Of a stretch of 35,676 bases of DNA, positions 7,967 through 16,023 are shown piece by piece. This stretch comes from CAXRDE01 sp964229355 (lineage in GTDB: Bacteria; Cyanobacteriota; Sericytochromatia; UBA7694): contig CAXRDE010000013.1 in assembly GCA_964229355.1 (NCBI GenBank), forward strand, positions 1 through 35,676. The letters are read 5' to 3'. A model generated the notes under the pieces. The model was not told where the DNA came from, made no database searches, and worked only from the letters and a program-made list of their open reading frames with translations. Positions within the stretch are counted from its first letter, which is position 1. Each line of letters begins with the position of its first letter. The translations under genes and the position numbers were made by a program.

Positions 7967-8971
7967 TTGAACAAGAATAATAGCACGTTTCCGCAGCCCT
8001 TTTTGCCCCTGAGTTGGCGGCAACAGGCCCAGGGGCTTCGACCTGATTTTCGCACGTTGGCTCTGCCTTTGCGGGGGCTGCGCAGGCCCACCGCCTGGAT
8101 CACCTTTGCGGACGTGCCTGCGGGTTTAGCCCTCTCAGAAACCTCGGCCTTGCTCTTGAACACCCTGCAAGCCCACAACCTGGATCGCTGGGTGATTCGC
8201 GGCGTGCATCCCCGCTTTTTTGAAAGCTTGCCGGTAGAGGTGGCGCTTACGGGGCGTGAGGCCCTGCTCGATTTGCACAACCCCCATCATGTGCACCGGC
8301 CAGCGATTCGAGCCCTGGCCCGTCGGGGTTTGCGCCACGGTCAGATTTTGGCCCTGGATTTGCATCGCATTGACGATTTACCTCCGTCTCTGCAGGGGGC
8401 TTACCGGCGTTTAAAACAGCGGGTTACGGCGCGTTACGAGGTGCCCTTAATTCATATGTATCGCCGTCAGGTGTTACAGAGTGATCGCCTGTGGGTGTTT
8501 CGACGTCACGGGCAAGACCAGCTACTGGGGGCCATTTCGGTGATTGCCAGCGGGCCAGGGGCCTGGCACACGGAAGTGCTCATGCGGGACCCTGAAGCGC
8601 CTGTGGGCATTATGGAGGCGCTGGTGCAGCGGGTCTTTGAGGACTTGCGTCAGGAGAACCAGCGCTATTGGAGCCTGGGCGAGGTGCCCTTTTACCCCAC
8701 TGCGCCGCCTCAGGGCTTAAAGGCCCGTGCCATTGTGGCCACAGGCCAGCAGATTGAATTTGCCTACCGCGCACGGGGCCTGTTTCACTTCAAACAAAAG
8801 TTTCAGCCCCTGTGGCGTCCGGTGTACTTGTGTGGGTCACCGCATTTGTACTGGTCTGATATGGCCAGCATGTTCTGGAGCACCCAGGCCTCGCGTCTGG
8901 TGTGGCAAAAGGCCTGGTCTCAGCTTCAGCGCTTAGGCCAGCTGCCAGTCAAAGCCCAGGGTTTGTCCTAA
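7967..8971 (+). CDS. DUF2156 / MprF C-terminal-like GNAT-fold protein
   Basis: This 334-aa soluble protein resembles the C-terminal catalytic domain of phosphatidylglycerol lysyltransferases (LPG_synthase_C/DUF2156). The visible similarities are LLGAISVI, a turn with EVLMRDPEAPVGIMEALV, a SLGEVP strand, and the ending RARGLFHFKQKFQPLWRPVYL. In MprF this fold aminoacylates lipids with aminoacyl-tRNA. No flippase membrane domain is present, so it would act alone. The only suitable start is TTG at 7967, preceded by GAGG 8 nt upstream. The gene is divergent from the CDP-glycerol-transferase-like gene (40 bp between starts). Its last 39 bp overlap the 3' end of the convergent peptidase gene. The substrate is uncertain. 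Confidence 0.62.
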   Translation: MNKNNSTFPQPFLPLSWRQQAQGLRPDFRTLALPLRGLRRPTAWITFADVPAGLALSETSALLLNTLQAHNLDRWVIRGVHPRFFESLPVEVALTGREALLDLHNPHHVHRPAIRALARRGLRHGQILALDLHRIDDLPPSLQGAYRRLKQRVTARYEVPLIHMYRRQVLQSDRLWVFRRHGQDQLLGAISVIASGPGAWHTEVLMRDPEAPVGIMEALVQRVFEDLRQENQRYWSLGEVPFYPTAPPQGLKARAIVATGQQIEFAYRARGLFHFKQKFQPLWRPVYLCGSPHLYWSDMASMFWSTQASRLVWQKAWSQLQRLGQLPVKAQGLS

Positions 8972-11023
8972 AAAGGCGTAAATATCTGCCTGCTCTTCTA
9001 AGACCTTGCTCAGGGGTTTACCTGCGCCGTGGCCCGCATCGGTATCCACCCGCAAGAGCACCAGGTTTTCGCCGGTAGAGGCGGCTTGCAAGGTGGCGGC
9101 AAATTTTTTGGCATGGGCTGGCACCACGCGGTCGTCGTGATCGGCACTGGTAATGAGCACGTCAGGGTACTTCACGCCCGCTTTGACGTTGTGCAGGGGC
9201 GAATAGGCGTACAGAAACTTAAAGTGCTCGGGATCGGTGTCGGCATTGCCGTAATCGCTGACCCAGTAACGGCCAATGGTAAAACGATGGTAGCGCAGCA
9301 TATCCAGCACGGGCACCTGACAGACCACGGCCCCAAAGAGATCGGGGCGCTGTAACATGCAGGCGCCCACCAGTAAGCCGCCGTTGCTGCCGCCGCGGAT
9401 GGCCAGTTTGGCCGGAGACGTCCAGCCCTGTGCCACCAGGTAATCGCCCGCGGCCTGAAAGTCATCAAAGACATTTTGTTTGCGTTCTAAGGTGCCGGCT
9501 TCATACCAGGCGGTGCCGTACTCGTAGCCACCGCGCAGGTTGACCAGGCAGTAGGTGTTTCCCTGCTCAAGCCAGGGCAAGAGCAGGGCACTAAAAGAGG
9601 GTGGCATGGCGTTGCGGAAGCCGCCGTAACCATACATCAGTGTGGGGGTGTCAGCGGTGGGTTCGACACCTTTTTTGCGTACCCGAAAAAAGGGCACCTG
9701 GGTTCCGTCTTTGGAGGTGCAAAAATGCTGCGTGGTTTCGTAATTTTCGGTGTCGAAGTCAAGTTTAACGGGGTGCAGAGCACTCAATTCACGGGTTTTT
9801 TCCTGGTACAGGTAAGGGCTGGTGGGGAACAAAAACGAGGTGAAATTCAAAAAGATTTCGTCGTCCTGGGGTTTGCCTTGCAGGCCCATGACGGCCCCCA
9901 GGGTGGGCAGCGGCACTTCGTGAGAGAAAGTGCCGTCGAGATCATACAGGAACACCCGGTGGTGGGCGTGATGCAGATAGGCACACACAAAATGGAAGCC
10001 CGCAATAATCACCGATTCTAAGGTGTCTTCTTGCTCGGCAATGACGGTTTGGCGCGCTCCGGTTTGTACATTGAGGGACACCACGCTGCCTTTGGGGGCA
10101 TCTTTGTCGGTGAAAAAGTAAAACGTGTGGTCATGGTTGCCCAAAAAGCGGTAGTGGGCATCGCCATCGTTGAGCAGTTCAATAAACTCCCCTTGAAAGT
10201 CAGGCTGTTCGGGCCGGTTGTGGGGCGCGTGCTCGGCCAAAGGCGCGTAAAAAATACGGTTGCGGCGATCGGTACCCAGATAAACGGTAAGAATCAGGAA
10301 CTTGCCGTCGTGGCTCACCTGCGGAAAAAAGTCATAGTCTTTGTGATCGGGCCGCTCATAAATGAGGATGTCTTCGGCCTGATCGGTGTTGAGGGTGTGC
10401 CAGTAGACCGCGTTATAATAGGAGGTTTCGGTTTCGTTCACCGTGGCTGGATCAGGATAGCGGTTGTAGAAAAAGCCGTTATTTTTGGGGTGCCAGGCAA
10501 TGCCCGCAAACTTGGTGTGCTCCAGGGTTTCTGGGCAGTCTTCTTTGGTGTCTACATGGCGAATGCGAATGTCTTGCCAGTCGGACCCGCTGCGGGCCAT
10601 GCTGTAGGCCAGCCACTCGCCGTTGCGGCTGGGCTGGGCGTTCATAATCGAGACAATGCCCTTTTTGCTCATGGCATTGGGGTTTAATAACAGTTTGGGG
10701 GTTTCGCTAAAGCGTTGTTGCCAGTACAACACAGGCTGGTTTTGCAGGGCTTCGTGTTTCCAGGTGAAATAGCGGTTGCCGCGCTTGGTGGGGGCAGACC
10801 AGCGGGTGTAGTGGCATACGGCTTCCAGGCGCTTCAAAATGGAGTCCCGCTCGGGGCGGTCCAAAAAGGCCCGTGTTTGCTCGTTCTGGGCCTGGGTCCA
10901 GGCGCGACTCTCGGCGGTGGCTGGATCTTCTAGCCAACGGTAGGGGTCCGCCACGGCGGTACCGTGGAAGTCGTCCACCTGATTACAGGTTTCGGTGGGG
11001 GGGTAAACATAAGGGCCTTGCAT
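8933..11023 (-). CDS. Prolyl oligopeptidase (S9A family)
   Basis: This 696-aa serine peptidase cleaves short peptides after proline. Its length matches the family (~700). The N-terminal DPYRWLED motif and seven-bladed propeller region (~70-430) precede an alpha/beta-hydrolase domain. The catalytic set is visible: Ser546 in RGGSNGGL, the acid in ADHDDRVVP (Asp630/631), and His665 in AGHGAGKP. No signal peptide is present, so it is probably cytoplasmic. Its ATG overlaps the stop of the Omp85 gene upstream (TAATG), so it is translationally coupled to it and is the last gene of the permease-Omp85-peptidase operon. Its 3' end overlaps the convergent DUF2156 gene by 39 bp. Confidence 0.95.
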   Translation of the reverse strand: MQGPYVYPPTETCNQVDDFHGTAVADPYRWLEDPATAESRAWTQAQNEQTRAFLDRPERDSILKRLEAVCHYTRWSAPTKRGNRYFTWKHEALQNQPVLYWQQRFSETPKLLLNPNAMSKKGIVSIMNAQPSRNGEWLAYSMARSGSDWQDIRIRHVDTKEDCPETLEHTKFAGIAWHPKNNGFFYNRYPDPATVNETETSYYNAVYWHTLNTDQAEDILIYERPDHKDYDFFPQVSHDGKFLILTVYLGTDRRNRIFYAPLAEHAPHNRPEQPDFQGEFIELLNDGDAHYRFLGNHDHTFYFFTDKDAPKGSVVSLNVQTGARQTVIAEQEDTLESVIIAGFHFVCAYLHHAHHRVFLYDLDGTFSHEVPLPTLGAVMGLQGKPQDDEIFLNFTSFLFPTSPYLYQEKTRELSALHPVKLDFDTENYETTQHFCTSKDGTQVPFFRVRKKGVEPTADTPTLMYGYGGFRNAMPPSFSALLLPWLEQGNTYCLVNLRGGYEYGTAWYEAGTLERKQNVFDDFQAAGDYLVAQGWTSPAKLAIRGGSNGGLLVGACMLQRPDLFGAVVCQVPVLDMLRYHRFTIGRYWVSDYGNADTDPEHFKFLYAYSPLHNVKAGVKYPDVLITSADHDDRVVPAHAKKFAATLQAASTGENLVLLRVDTDAGHGAGKPLSKVLEEQADIYAFLGQTLGFDWQLA

Positions 11024-12897
11024 TAAAATTTGTGTCCTATACTAAAGTGAAGTTGTCCGGCGTCCAGCCAGGAGTCCCAGTTAAGGCGAGAAAAGTCGCG
11101 GATACCGTAGTCCAGCCGCAGCAGGCCGAGGGGGGTGTTAATGCGAACCCCGGCCCCCACGCCATATTTGAGAGAAAACAGTTCGTCCATGCGCGAAATG
11201 GGGCTGCCAAAGAAATTGCCCATGTCCGTAAAGACCACGCCGGAGACGGGATTGTACACGGGGAAACGGGCTTCTAAGGAGCCAATAAAATACTGCGAGC
11301 CTGCGAGAGAACCGTTTTCTTGCCAGCCCCGGATGGTGCTGGGGCCGGTGCCAAAAAACTGCTCATAAATGGGGTGCTTGCCCAGAAGCGCGCCGCCTTG
11401 TAAACCCATGGCCAGGGTTAAGCCCGGATCTAGAACCGGCCAAAAAGTGGCCACGCTGCCCGCCAGCTTCAGGTAGTTGCCATCGCCCCATACCGGTTGC
11501 GCCCGCAGTGAGCCGTAAGTGCCCCAGGTGGGGTCTAAGGCGTTGTTGCGGTTGTCAAACGAGAGGCCCCCGGCCACATTAAAGAAGGTATCGCTGGCGT
11601 CGTAACGCTGGCTGAAGGTTAGCTCAGGGCGCGGTTGGCGATTAAAGTCCTGCAGGGTCACCTGCTCAGCGGTAAAAGAAAGATCCCCGCGCCAGGGCGA
11701 ATACATATCCCCGAAAAGCGGTTTGCCCAGGTTTAAGCTCACACCGGTACGGGTTTGAAACAGTCCGGTACCGGCGGCGCTGTCGTCGGGCAGGAGTGCC
11801 TGGTTAAAAAACAGGGGGGTACGGTCTGAGAACAGACTGCCGCCAAAGGCGGTACGGTCGGGCAGTAAAAAGGGCTCAGAGAAATCAATGCGCCCAAAGA
11901 AGCTGCGCTGAGACTGCTGGGCATTGCCGCCAAACAGGTTGAGTACGTCTAATCCGGCCTGAAACTTGGCGTTGAAGTACTGGCCTTTGCCCAAAAAATT
12001 AGGGTCTGTCAGGTGAACCCCACCCAGGAGACCATCGCGGTTATTGAGCGAAAAGTTCAGTCCAATATCTGCGGTCTTTTTTTCGGTAAACACCAGACGC
12101 AGTTCAAAGTCATGGGGGTTGCTTTTTCCCGGGCCCGGAATCACGTCAATGCTCTCAAAATAGCCCAGTCGGTGCAGGCGTTGCAGATCTTCTTGAAAGG
12201 GAGCTTGCTGAAAGAGATCGCCGGTCTTGATGCGCAGTTCTCTTAAAATGACCTGATCTTCGGTGCGGGTGTTGCCTTCAAGCACCAGGGACTCAATGCG
12301 GCCTTCGTAAACGCCCACTTTGAGCGTTCCATCGGTCACCGGGCCCCGCTCGCCGTTTTCAAAGCTCACGTGGGCAAAGGTATAGCCCGCCTCGCGATAG
12401 CGTTTTTCAATGGCGTTTTTAACGTCTTCTAAGTGGCGGTAGTTAAGGCGCTGGCCTTCTAAAATACTCAGTTCACGCTCAATGTCGCTCTGGGGAATGC
12501 GGGTGGCCTGGGTGGTCAATTGCACGGTCTGAATGGTGGGATTTTCGCGCACGTAAATAACCAGTTCATAGCCTTCGCTCTGGGCCAGCAGCCGGGGCGT
12601 CACATCTGAAAAATAGCCCAGCTCCAAAATCCGCTGCTGCTCTTGTTTGACCTGTTCAGGGGTGACTTCATCGCCCACGCGGGTGCGTAAAGCCAGACGG
12701 ACGGCATCTTCGTACTGGGTGCCAATCACTGTAATTTGGCGAATCTTCATCAGGGCGGGATCGAGGGGGTCTTGCCGCTCAAAGCGGATCACGCTGTCCA
12801 GGGCGGTGGGTTCCGCGTGAGCTGGGAGTGGGTGACTAAGGGTCGCGAGGCTTAAGGCCAACGAAAAAAAGGCCAGACGAGAGGGCGTTAAAAGCAT
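11023..12897 (-). CDS. Omp85-family outer-membrane protein (BamA/TamA-like)
   Basis: This 624-aa protein has a signal peptide cleaved near AHAEP. About three POTRA domains follow (roughly residues 50-120, 122-200 and 203-280), each with the pattern of an E/Q-rich helix and LGYF turn. A C-terminal beta-barrel of the bacterial surface antigen (D15) type completes it. The barrel contains the lid-loop motif TIRGW (usual form VRGY/F) and ends in Phe, the outer-membrane insertion signature. Such proteins insert or export outer-membrane proteins, so the organism is diderm. It lies 15 nt after the permease gene and overlaps the prolyl oligopeptidase start. The number of POTRAs and the length fit a BamA/TamA or cyanobacterial Omp85 relative, but I cannot tell which. 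Confidence 0.92.
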   Translation of the reverse strand: MLLTPSRLAFFSLALSLATLSHPLPAHAEPTALDSVIRFERQDPLDPALMKIRQITVIGTQYEDAVRLALRTRVGDEVTPEQVKQEQQRILELGYFSDVTPRLLAQSEGYELVIYVRENPTIQTVQLTTQATRIPQSDIERELSILEGQRLNYRHLEDVKNAIEKRYREAGYTFAHVSFENGERGPVTDGTLKVGVYEGRIESLVLEGNTRTEDQVILRELRIKTGDLFQQAPFQEDLQRLHRLGYFESIDVIPGPGKSNPHDFELRLVFTEKKTADIGLNFSLNNRDGLLGGVHLTDPNFLGKGQYFNAKFQAGLDVLNLFGGNAQQSQRSFFGRIDFSEPFLLPDRTAFGGSLFSDRTPLFFNQALLPDDSAAGTGLFQTRTGVSLNLGKPLFGDMYSPWRGDLSFTAEQVTLQDFNRQPRPELTFSQRYDASDTFFNVAGGLSFDNRNNALDPTWGTYGSLRAQPVWGDGNYLKLAGSVATFWPVLDPGLTLAMGLQGGALLGKHPIYEQFFGTGPSTIRGWQENGSLAGSQYFIGSLEARFPVYNPVSGVVFTDMGNFFGSPISRMDELFSLKYGVGAGVRINTPLGLLRLDYGIRDFSRLNWDSWLDAGQLHFSIGHKF

Positions 12898-12912
12898 AGC
12901 AGAGAGAGTCTT

Positions 12913-14091
12913 TCAGGTTAGTTCTGGAGGCAGTGTAACATTTTCAGCCTCAAGCGGGTTGGACTCGCTCTCCGGGGCTTTGGCCCGTTTGGGAATCTGG
13001 ATGGGGCGGGGGACGGGAATGTGAAAGTACTGTCGGTAAATTTCAAGGGAGGTGAGGGCCACCACCACAATCAAAGGGCCCATCACCAGACCCAAAACAC
13101 CGTACACTTGAATGCCGCCAAAGACCGACAAAAACAACACCAGCGGGTGTAGCTGGGTCTCTGCAGAAGAGATACGGTTCATGAGCAGGGGACGTACCAT
13201 ATAGTCGGCGAAGCCCAACATGGTAATGCTGCACCAGATAATCATAATCAGACCCGAGAAAAAATAGCCCGTGAACATAAGGTAAACGGCTGTAGGCCCC
13301 CAGATCAACAGGGGACCCACCAGGGGTAAAAAGGATAAAATCGCCATGAGTACACCCCACAAAATGGGTGCTGAGAGGCCCATCACCGCAAAGATAAAGC
13401 CCCCCATTAAGCCGTTGGTGGCCGCGGTGGCAAAGGAGCCAATCACAGAGGTTTGTACAATTTCGTAAATGCGGCGTCCCAACATGTTTTGGGTATCATG
13501 GGACAGCGGTAACAGGGTTTGCACGTAGCTGACAAAGCGTTTGCCATCGCGAAACAGAAAAAACAGATTGATTTCTACCAGCAGGGCGGTCATCAAAAGG
13601 TTTGAAAACAGCAAGAAAAAACCGGTGGAGAGGGCCAACATAAACTGGCTGACCTGTTCGGCGGCGCGCATGAGCTGTTCTTTAAGGCTGAGGGTTTCCA
13701 GATTGACAAAGCGCCCAATATACGCCAGCGCTGCGGTAACACGAGGGTGGTTTACAATGCGCTCAAAACGAATGCCTTCCACGGTGCTATTGATGGTTTC
13801 TGCGCTCTCGGTGATTTGCTGAAACACCAGCATTGACAAAATGACCGTGGGCAATAACACGAAAAAGGTGAGAAAAAAGCACATGAGCAACGCCGCCACA
13901 TTGGCCCGTTGCCCGGTTTCTTTCAAGATGCGTTCATACAGGGGAAAAAACACCACGGCAATCATGCCAGCAGCCATCAACGAGTTCAAGAAAGGGGCAA
14001 AAATGCCGTAGAGCATGTAAAAGGTCAGCAAAAATCCGAGCAAGAGCAACAGGGTAAAAAAGAAGGGCTGATCGGTCATGTTTTTCTTCAT
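12913..14091 (-). CDS. AI-2E/PerM-family inner-membrane permease
   Basis: This 392-aa polytopic membrane protein belongs to the AI-2E transporter (UPF0118/PerM) family. Two N-terminal helices, a third near residues 65-90, a soluble helical segment (~95-150), and then four or five further helices match the family topology. The stretch GVLMAILSFLPLVGPLLIWGP is the conserved signature area. Members export small molecules or Na+, and the substrate cannot be told from sequence. It heads the operon with Omp85 and the prolyl oligopeptidase. The ATG at 14091 has no Shine-Dalgarno, and a TAAAAT box ends 7 nt before it. An internal start at 14079 (MTDQP) is possible. It is divergent from the MutS-like gene. 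Confidence 0.9.
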   Translation of the reverse strand: MKKNMTDQPFFFTLLLLLGFLLTFYMLYGIFAPFLNSLMAAGMIAVVFFPLYERILKETGQRANVAALLMCFFLTFFVLLPTVILSMLVFQQITESAETINSTVEGIRFERIVNHPRVTAALAYIGRFVNLETLSLKEQLMRAAEQVSQFMLALSTGFFLLFSNLLMTALLVEINLFFLFRDGKRFVSYVQTLLPLSHDTQNMLGRRIYEIVQTSVIGSFATAATNGLMGGFIFAVMGLSAPILWGVLMAILSFLPLVGPLLIWGPTAVYLMFTGYFFSGLIMIIWCSITMLGFADYMVRPLLMNRISSAETQLHPLVLFLSVFGGIQVYGVLGLVMGPLIVVVALTSLEIYRQYFHIPVPRPIQIPKRAKAPESESNPLEAENVTLPPELT

Positions 14092-14098
14092 AGTTTCT

Positions 14099-14104
14099 AT
14101 TTTA
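14099..14104 (-). promoter_or_regulatory. Candidate leaderless -10 box of the permease operon
   Basis: TAAAAT on the minus strand ends 7 nt before the ATG at 14091. It mirrors an identical TAAAAT box 7 nt before the divergent gene's ATG at 14133. No Shine-Dalgarno is present. Confidence 0.4.
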
Positions 14105-14119
14105 ACCGATACACCGCGT

Positions 14120-14125
14120 TAAAAT
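14120..14125 (+). promoter_or_regulatory. Candidate leaderless -10 box of the MutS-like gene
   Basis: TAAAAT ends 7 nt before the ATG at 14133, with no Shine-Dalgarno between. The -35 region (around 14097-14102) is not recognisable. It is the partner of the minus-strand box at 14099-14104. Confidence 0.4.
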
Positions 14126-14132
14126 ACCCTTT

Positions 14133-16007
14133 ATGAACTACCGTACACCACAAGATTACCTTTCGATTTCTCAGCGCCGCGTGGCGCGTTTACAGCTGCG
14201 CTTAAAACAAACAAGTGCCACGCTGACCCGCTGGCGCATTGCCTGTTTCTTTGTCACCTTGCTTTTTGCCGCCCTGGCCCTGGAGCTGATTTCCCCTGTT
14301 GCCAGTCTGGGGGTGGGGCTGCTGGGGATGTTCGGTTTTGGCGTTCTGGTGCGGCGTCATCAACGGGTGCGTCTGCTGCAGCGACAATGTGATCGGGCCC
14401 AGGCTTTAAAACAAGCCCATGGTGCCCGTTTGCAACGGCAATGGGAGCATATACCCGCCGTGCCTTTGCAAGCGCCTTTGTCGGATCATCCTTATGAGAC
14501 GGATTTGGATATTACCGGGCCGCGTTCTTTGTACCGTTTGCTGCATACCTGCCTCACGGCCGAAGGGGGAGATCGCTTAAAACAATGGTTGTTGCACCAT
14601 GAGGCAGTCAGTACAGAAGCCCTGCTCCAGCGTCAGCAGCGGGTGGCCGCCCTGCGTCCTTTTGTGGCCTGGCGCGATCGCTTGCATCTTCATCTGGCCG
14701 AGGCCGCCAGCAATTACCGGCAGGCGCAAGAAAGCGCTGCACCCTGGTCCAGTGCCTTGCTTTTGCAGCGTCTGAGCCATTTAGAAGAACATCGCTCCGG
14801 CCGGGTGCTGGCCTTTCTGGCAGGAAATGCGCTGGTGACGGCTTTTCTCTACGCTCTGGCGCAGTGGGGGGCATGGCCGGCTCTGTATTGGCAGCTCTCT
14901 CTGGGCCTTTATATTGGGGTGTATTGGACTCACCGTCATCATGTAGGACGCCTGTTTTCAGAGAGCCAGGGCTTACAGTTTGAATTTCACCGCCTCGCGG
15001 CGCTGTTTGCGCAACTGGAACGCTTTCCGGTATCCCGCTATGAGGTCTTGGCGGAAGTCTTTGCCCCTTTTATGCCCCCCCATAACCCCCCCTCACGTCT
15101 TTTGCAGCGTCTGGGCCGCATTGTGGCCGCAGCGAGTTTGCAGGGCAACCCCTTGTTGTGGGGCATGATCAATCTGGTGTTGCCCTGGGATATGTTTTTT
15201 GCCTGGCGTTTTGGTCTGCTCAAACCCGAACTGCGGGAGCGTTTGCCCCAGTGCCTGGAATCCCTTTGGGAGCTAGAGGCTTTAAGTTGTCTGGCCCATT
15301 ATGCCTGGGGCCACCCTGAGGCGGCATTCCCGGTGCCGGGAGCCGAAGGGCTGCAGGTTAAGGCGGTGGGGCATCCGCTATTGCCCCCTGTGGGTGCCCA
15401 TGACCAGCCCAAGGTGCGCAATGATTTTTCGTTGGCGCGCACCGGTGATGGTTTTTTGATCACGGGATCGAATATGGCGGGCAAGAGCACCTTTTTAAAG
15501 AGCCTCGGTCTTAATCTGGTGCTGGCCCAGGTGGGTTCTGTGGTGGATGCAGAAGCCATGACCTGGCGTCGTGTGCGCCTGATGACCTGTATACGGGTCA
15601 CGGATTCTGTCAGCGATGGCTTTTCGTATTTTTATGCAGAGGTGCGGCGTTTGCGGGCTATTTTAGATGCCTTAAAACAACCCCATGAAATGCCCGTGTT
15701 TTATCTGGTAGATGAAATTTTTAAAGGCACCAACAACCGTGAGCGTTTACTGGGTTCCCAGGCTTACTTAAAGGCTCTGGCGGGTGCAGATGCCCTGGGG
15801 GGCGTGAGCACCCACGATCTGGAGCTGGTGCATATTGCCGATGACTATCCCCAATGGCGCAATTACCATTTTCGGGAATTTATTGAAGGGGGCAAAATGG
15901 TGTTTGACTACCGCTTGCGTTTGGGCCCCTGCCCCACCACCAATGCCCTACGCATTATGGCCTTAGAGGGCTTGCCTGTGCCCCCATCTGTTTTTGTCAG
16001 CGAATAG
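14133..16007 (+). CDS. Membrane-anchored MutS-like ATPase
   Basis: This 624-aa protein has the MutS core and ATPase domains but no mismatch-recognition domain I. The ATPase is at the C-terminus: Walker A GSNMAGKST (445-453, Lys451), Walker B LVDEIFKGTNNRER (Asp527, Glu528) and a STHDLEL H-loop. Two hydrophobic pairs, near residues 36-72 and 225-265, look like transmembrane hairpins. A MutS-III-like helical core lies between them and the ATPase. Such short membrane-linked relatives are often annotated simply as MutS-family proteins. Their role is not established, and mismatch repair should not be assumed. It is divergent from the permease operon and convergent with a TPR gene whose stop is 16 bp away. 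Confidence 0.85.
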   Translation: MNYRTPQDYLSISQRRVARLQLRLKQTSATLTRWRIACFFVTLLFAALALELISPVASLGVGLLGMFGFGVLVRRHQRVRLLQRQCDRAQALKQAHGARLQRQWEHIPAVPLQAPLSDHPYETDLDITGPRSLYRLLHTCLTAEGGDRLKQWLLHHEAVSTEALLQRQQRVAALRPFVAWRDRLHLHLAEAASNYRQAQESAAPWSSALLLQRLSHLEEHRSGRVLAFLAGNALVTAFLYALAQWGAWPALYWQLSLGLYIGVYWTHRHHVGRLFSESQGLQFEFHRLAALFAQLERFPVSRYEVLAEVFAPFMPPHNPPSRLLQRLGRIVAAASLQGNPLLWGMINLVLPWDMFFAWRFGLLKPELRERLPQCLESLWELEALSCLAHYAWGHPEAAFPVPGAEGLQVKAVGHPLLPPVGAHDQPKVRNDFSLARTGDGFLITGSNMAGKSTFLKSLGLNLVLAQVGSVVDAEAMTWRRVRLMTCIRVTDSVSDGFSYFYAEVRRLRAILDALKQPHEMPVFYLVDEIFKGTNNRERLLGSQAYLKALAGADALGGVSTHDLELVHIADDYPQWRNYHFREFIEGGKMVFDYRLRLGPCPTTNALRIMALEGLPVPPSVFVSE

Positions 16008-16023
16008 AGCAGTCAGCGTGGAG

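Noticed and set aside
7953..7970. Five-codon ATG frame just before the DUF2156 start
   Set aside because: It is too short to support as a gene and overlaps the Shine-Dalgarno region of the TTG start.
7927..8280. N-terminal extension of the CDP-glycerol-transferase-like gene
   Set aside because: It runs antisense over the DUF2156 gene, is Arg/Ser/Lys-rich, and a strong Shine-Dalgarno marks the start at 7926.
10031..10687. 218-codon plus-strand open frame
   Set aside because: It is antisense within the prolyl oligopeptidase gene, which has full catalytic motifs. The frame shows no family and is Val/Gly-rich as expected of a shadow.
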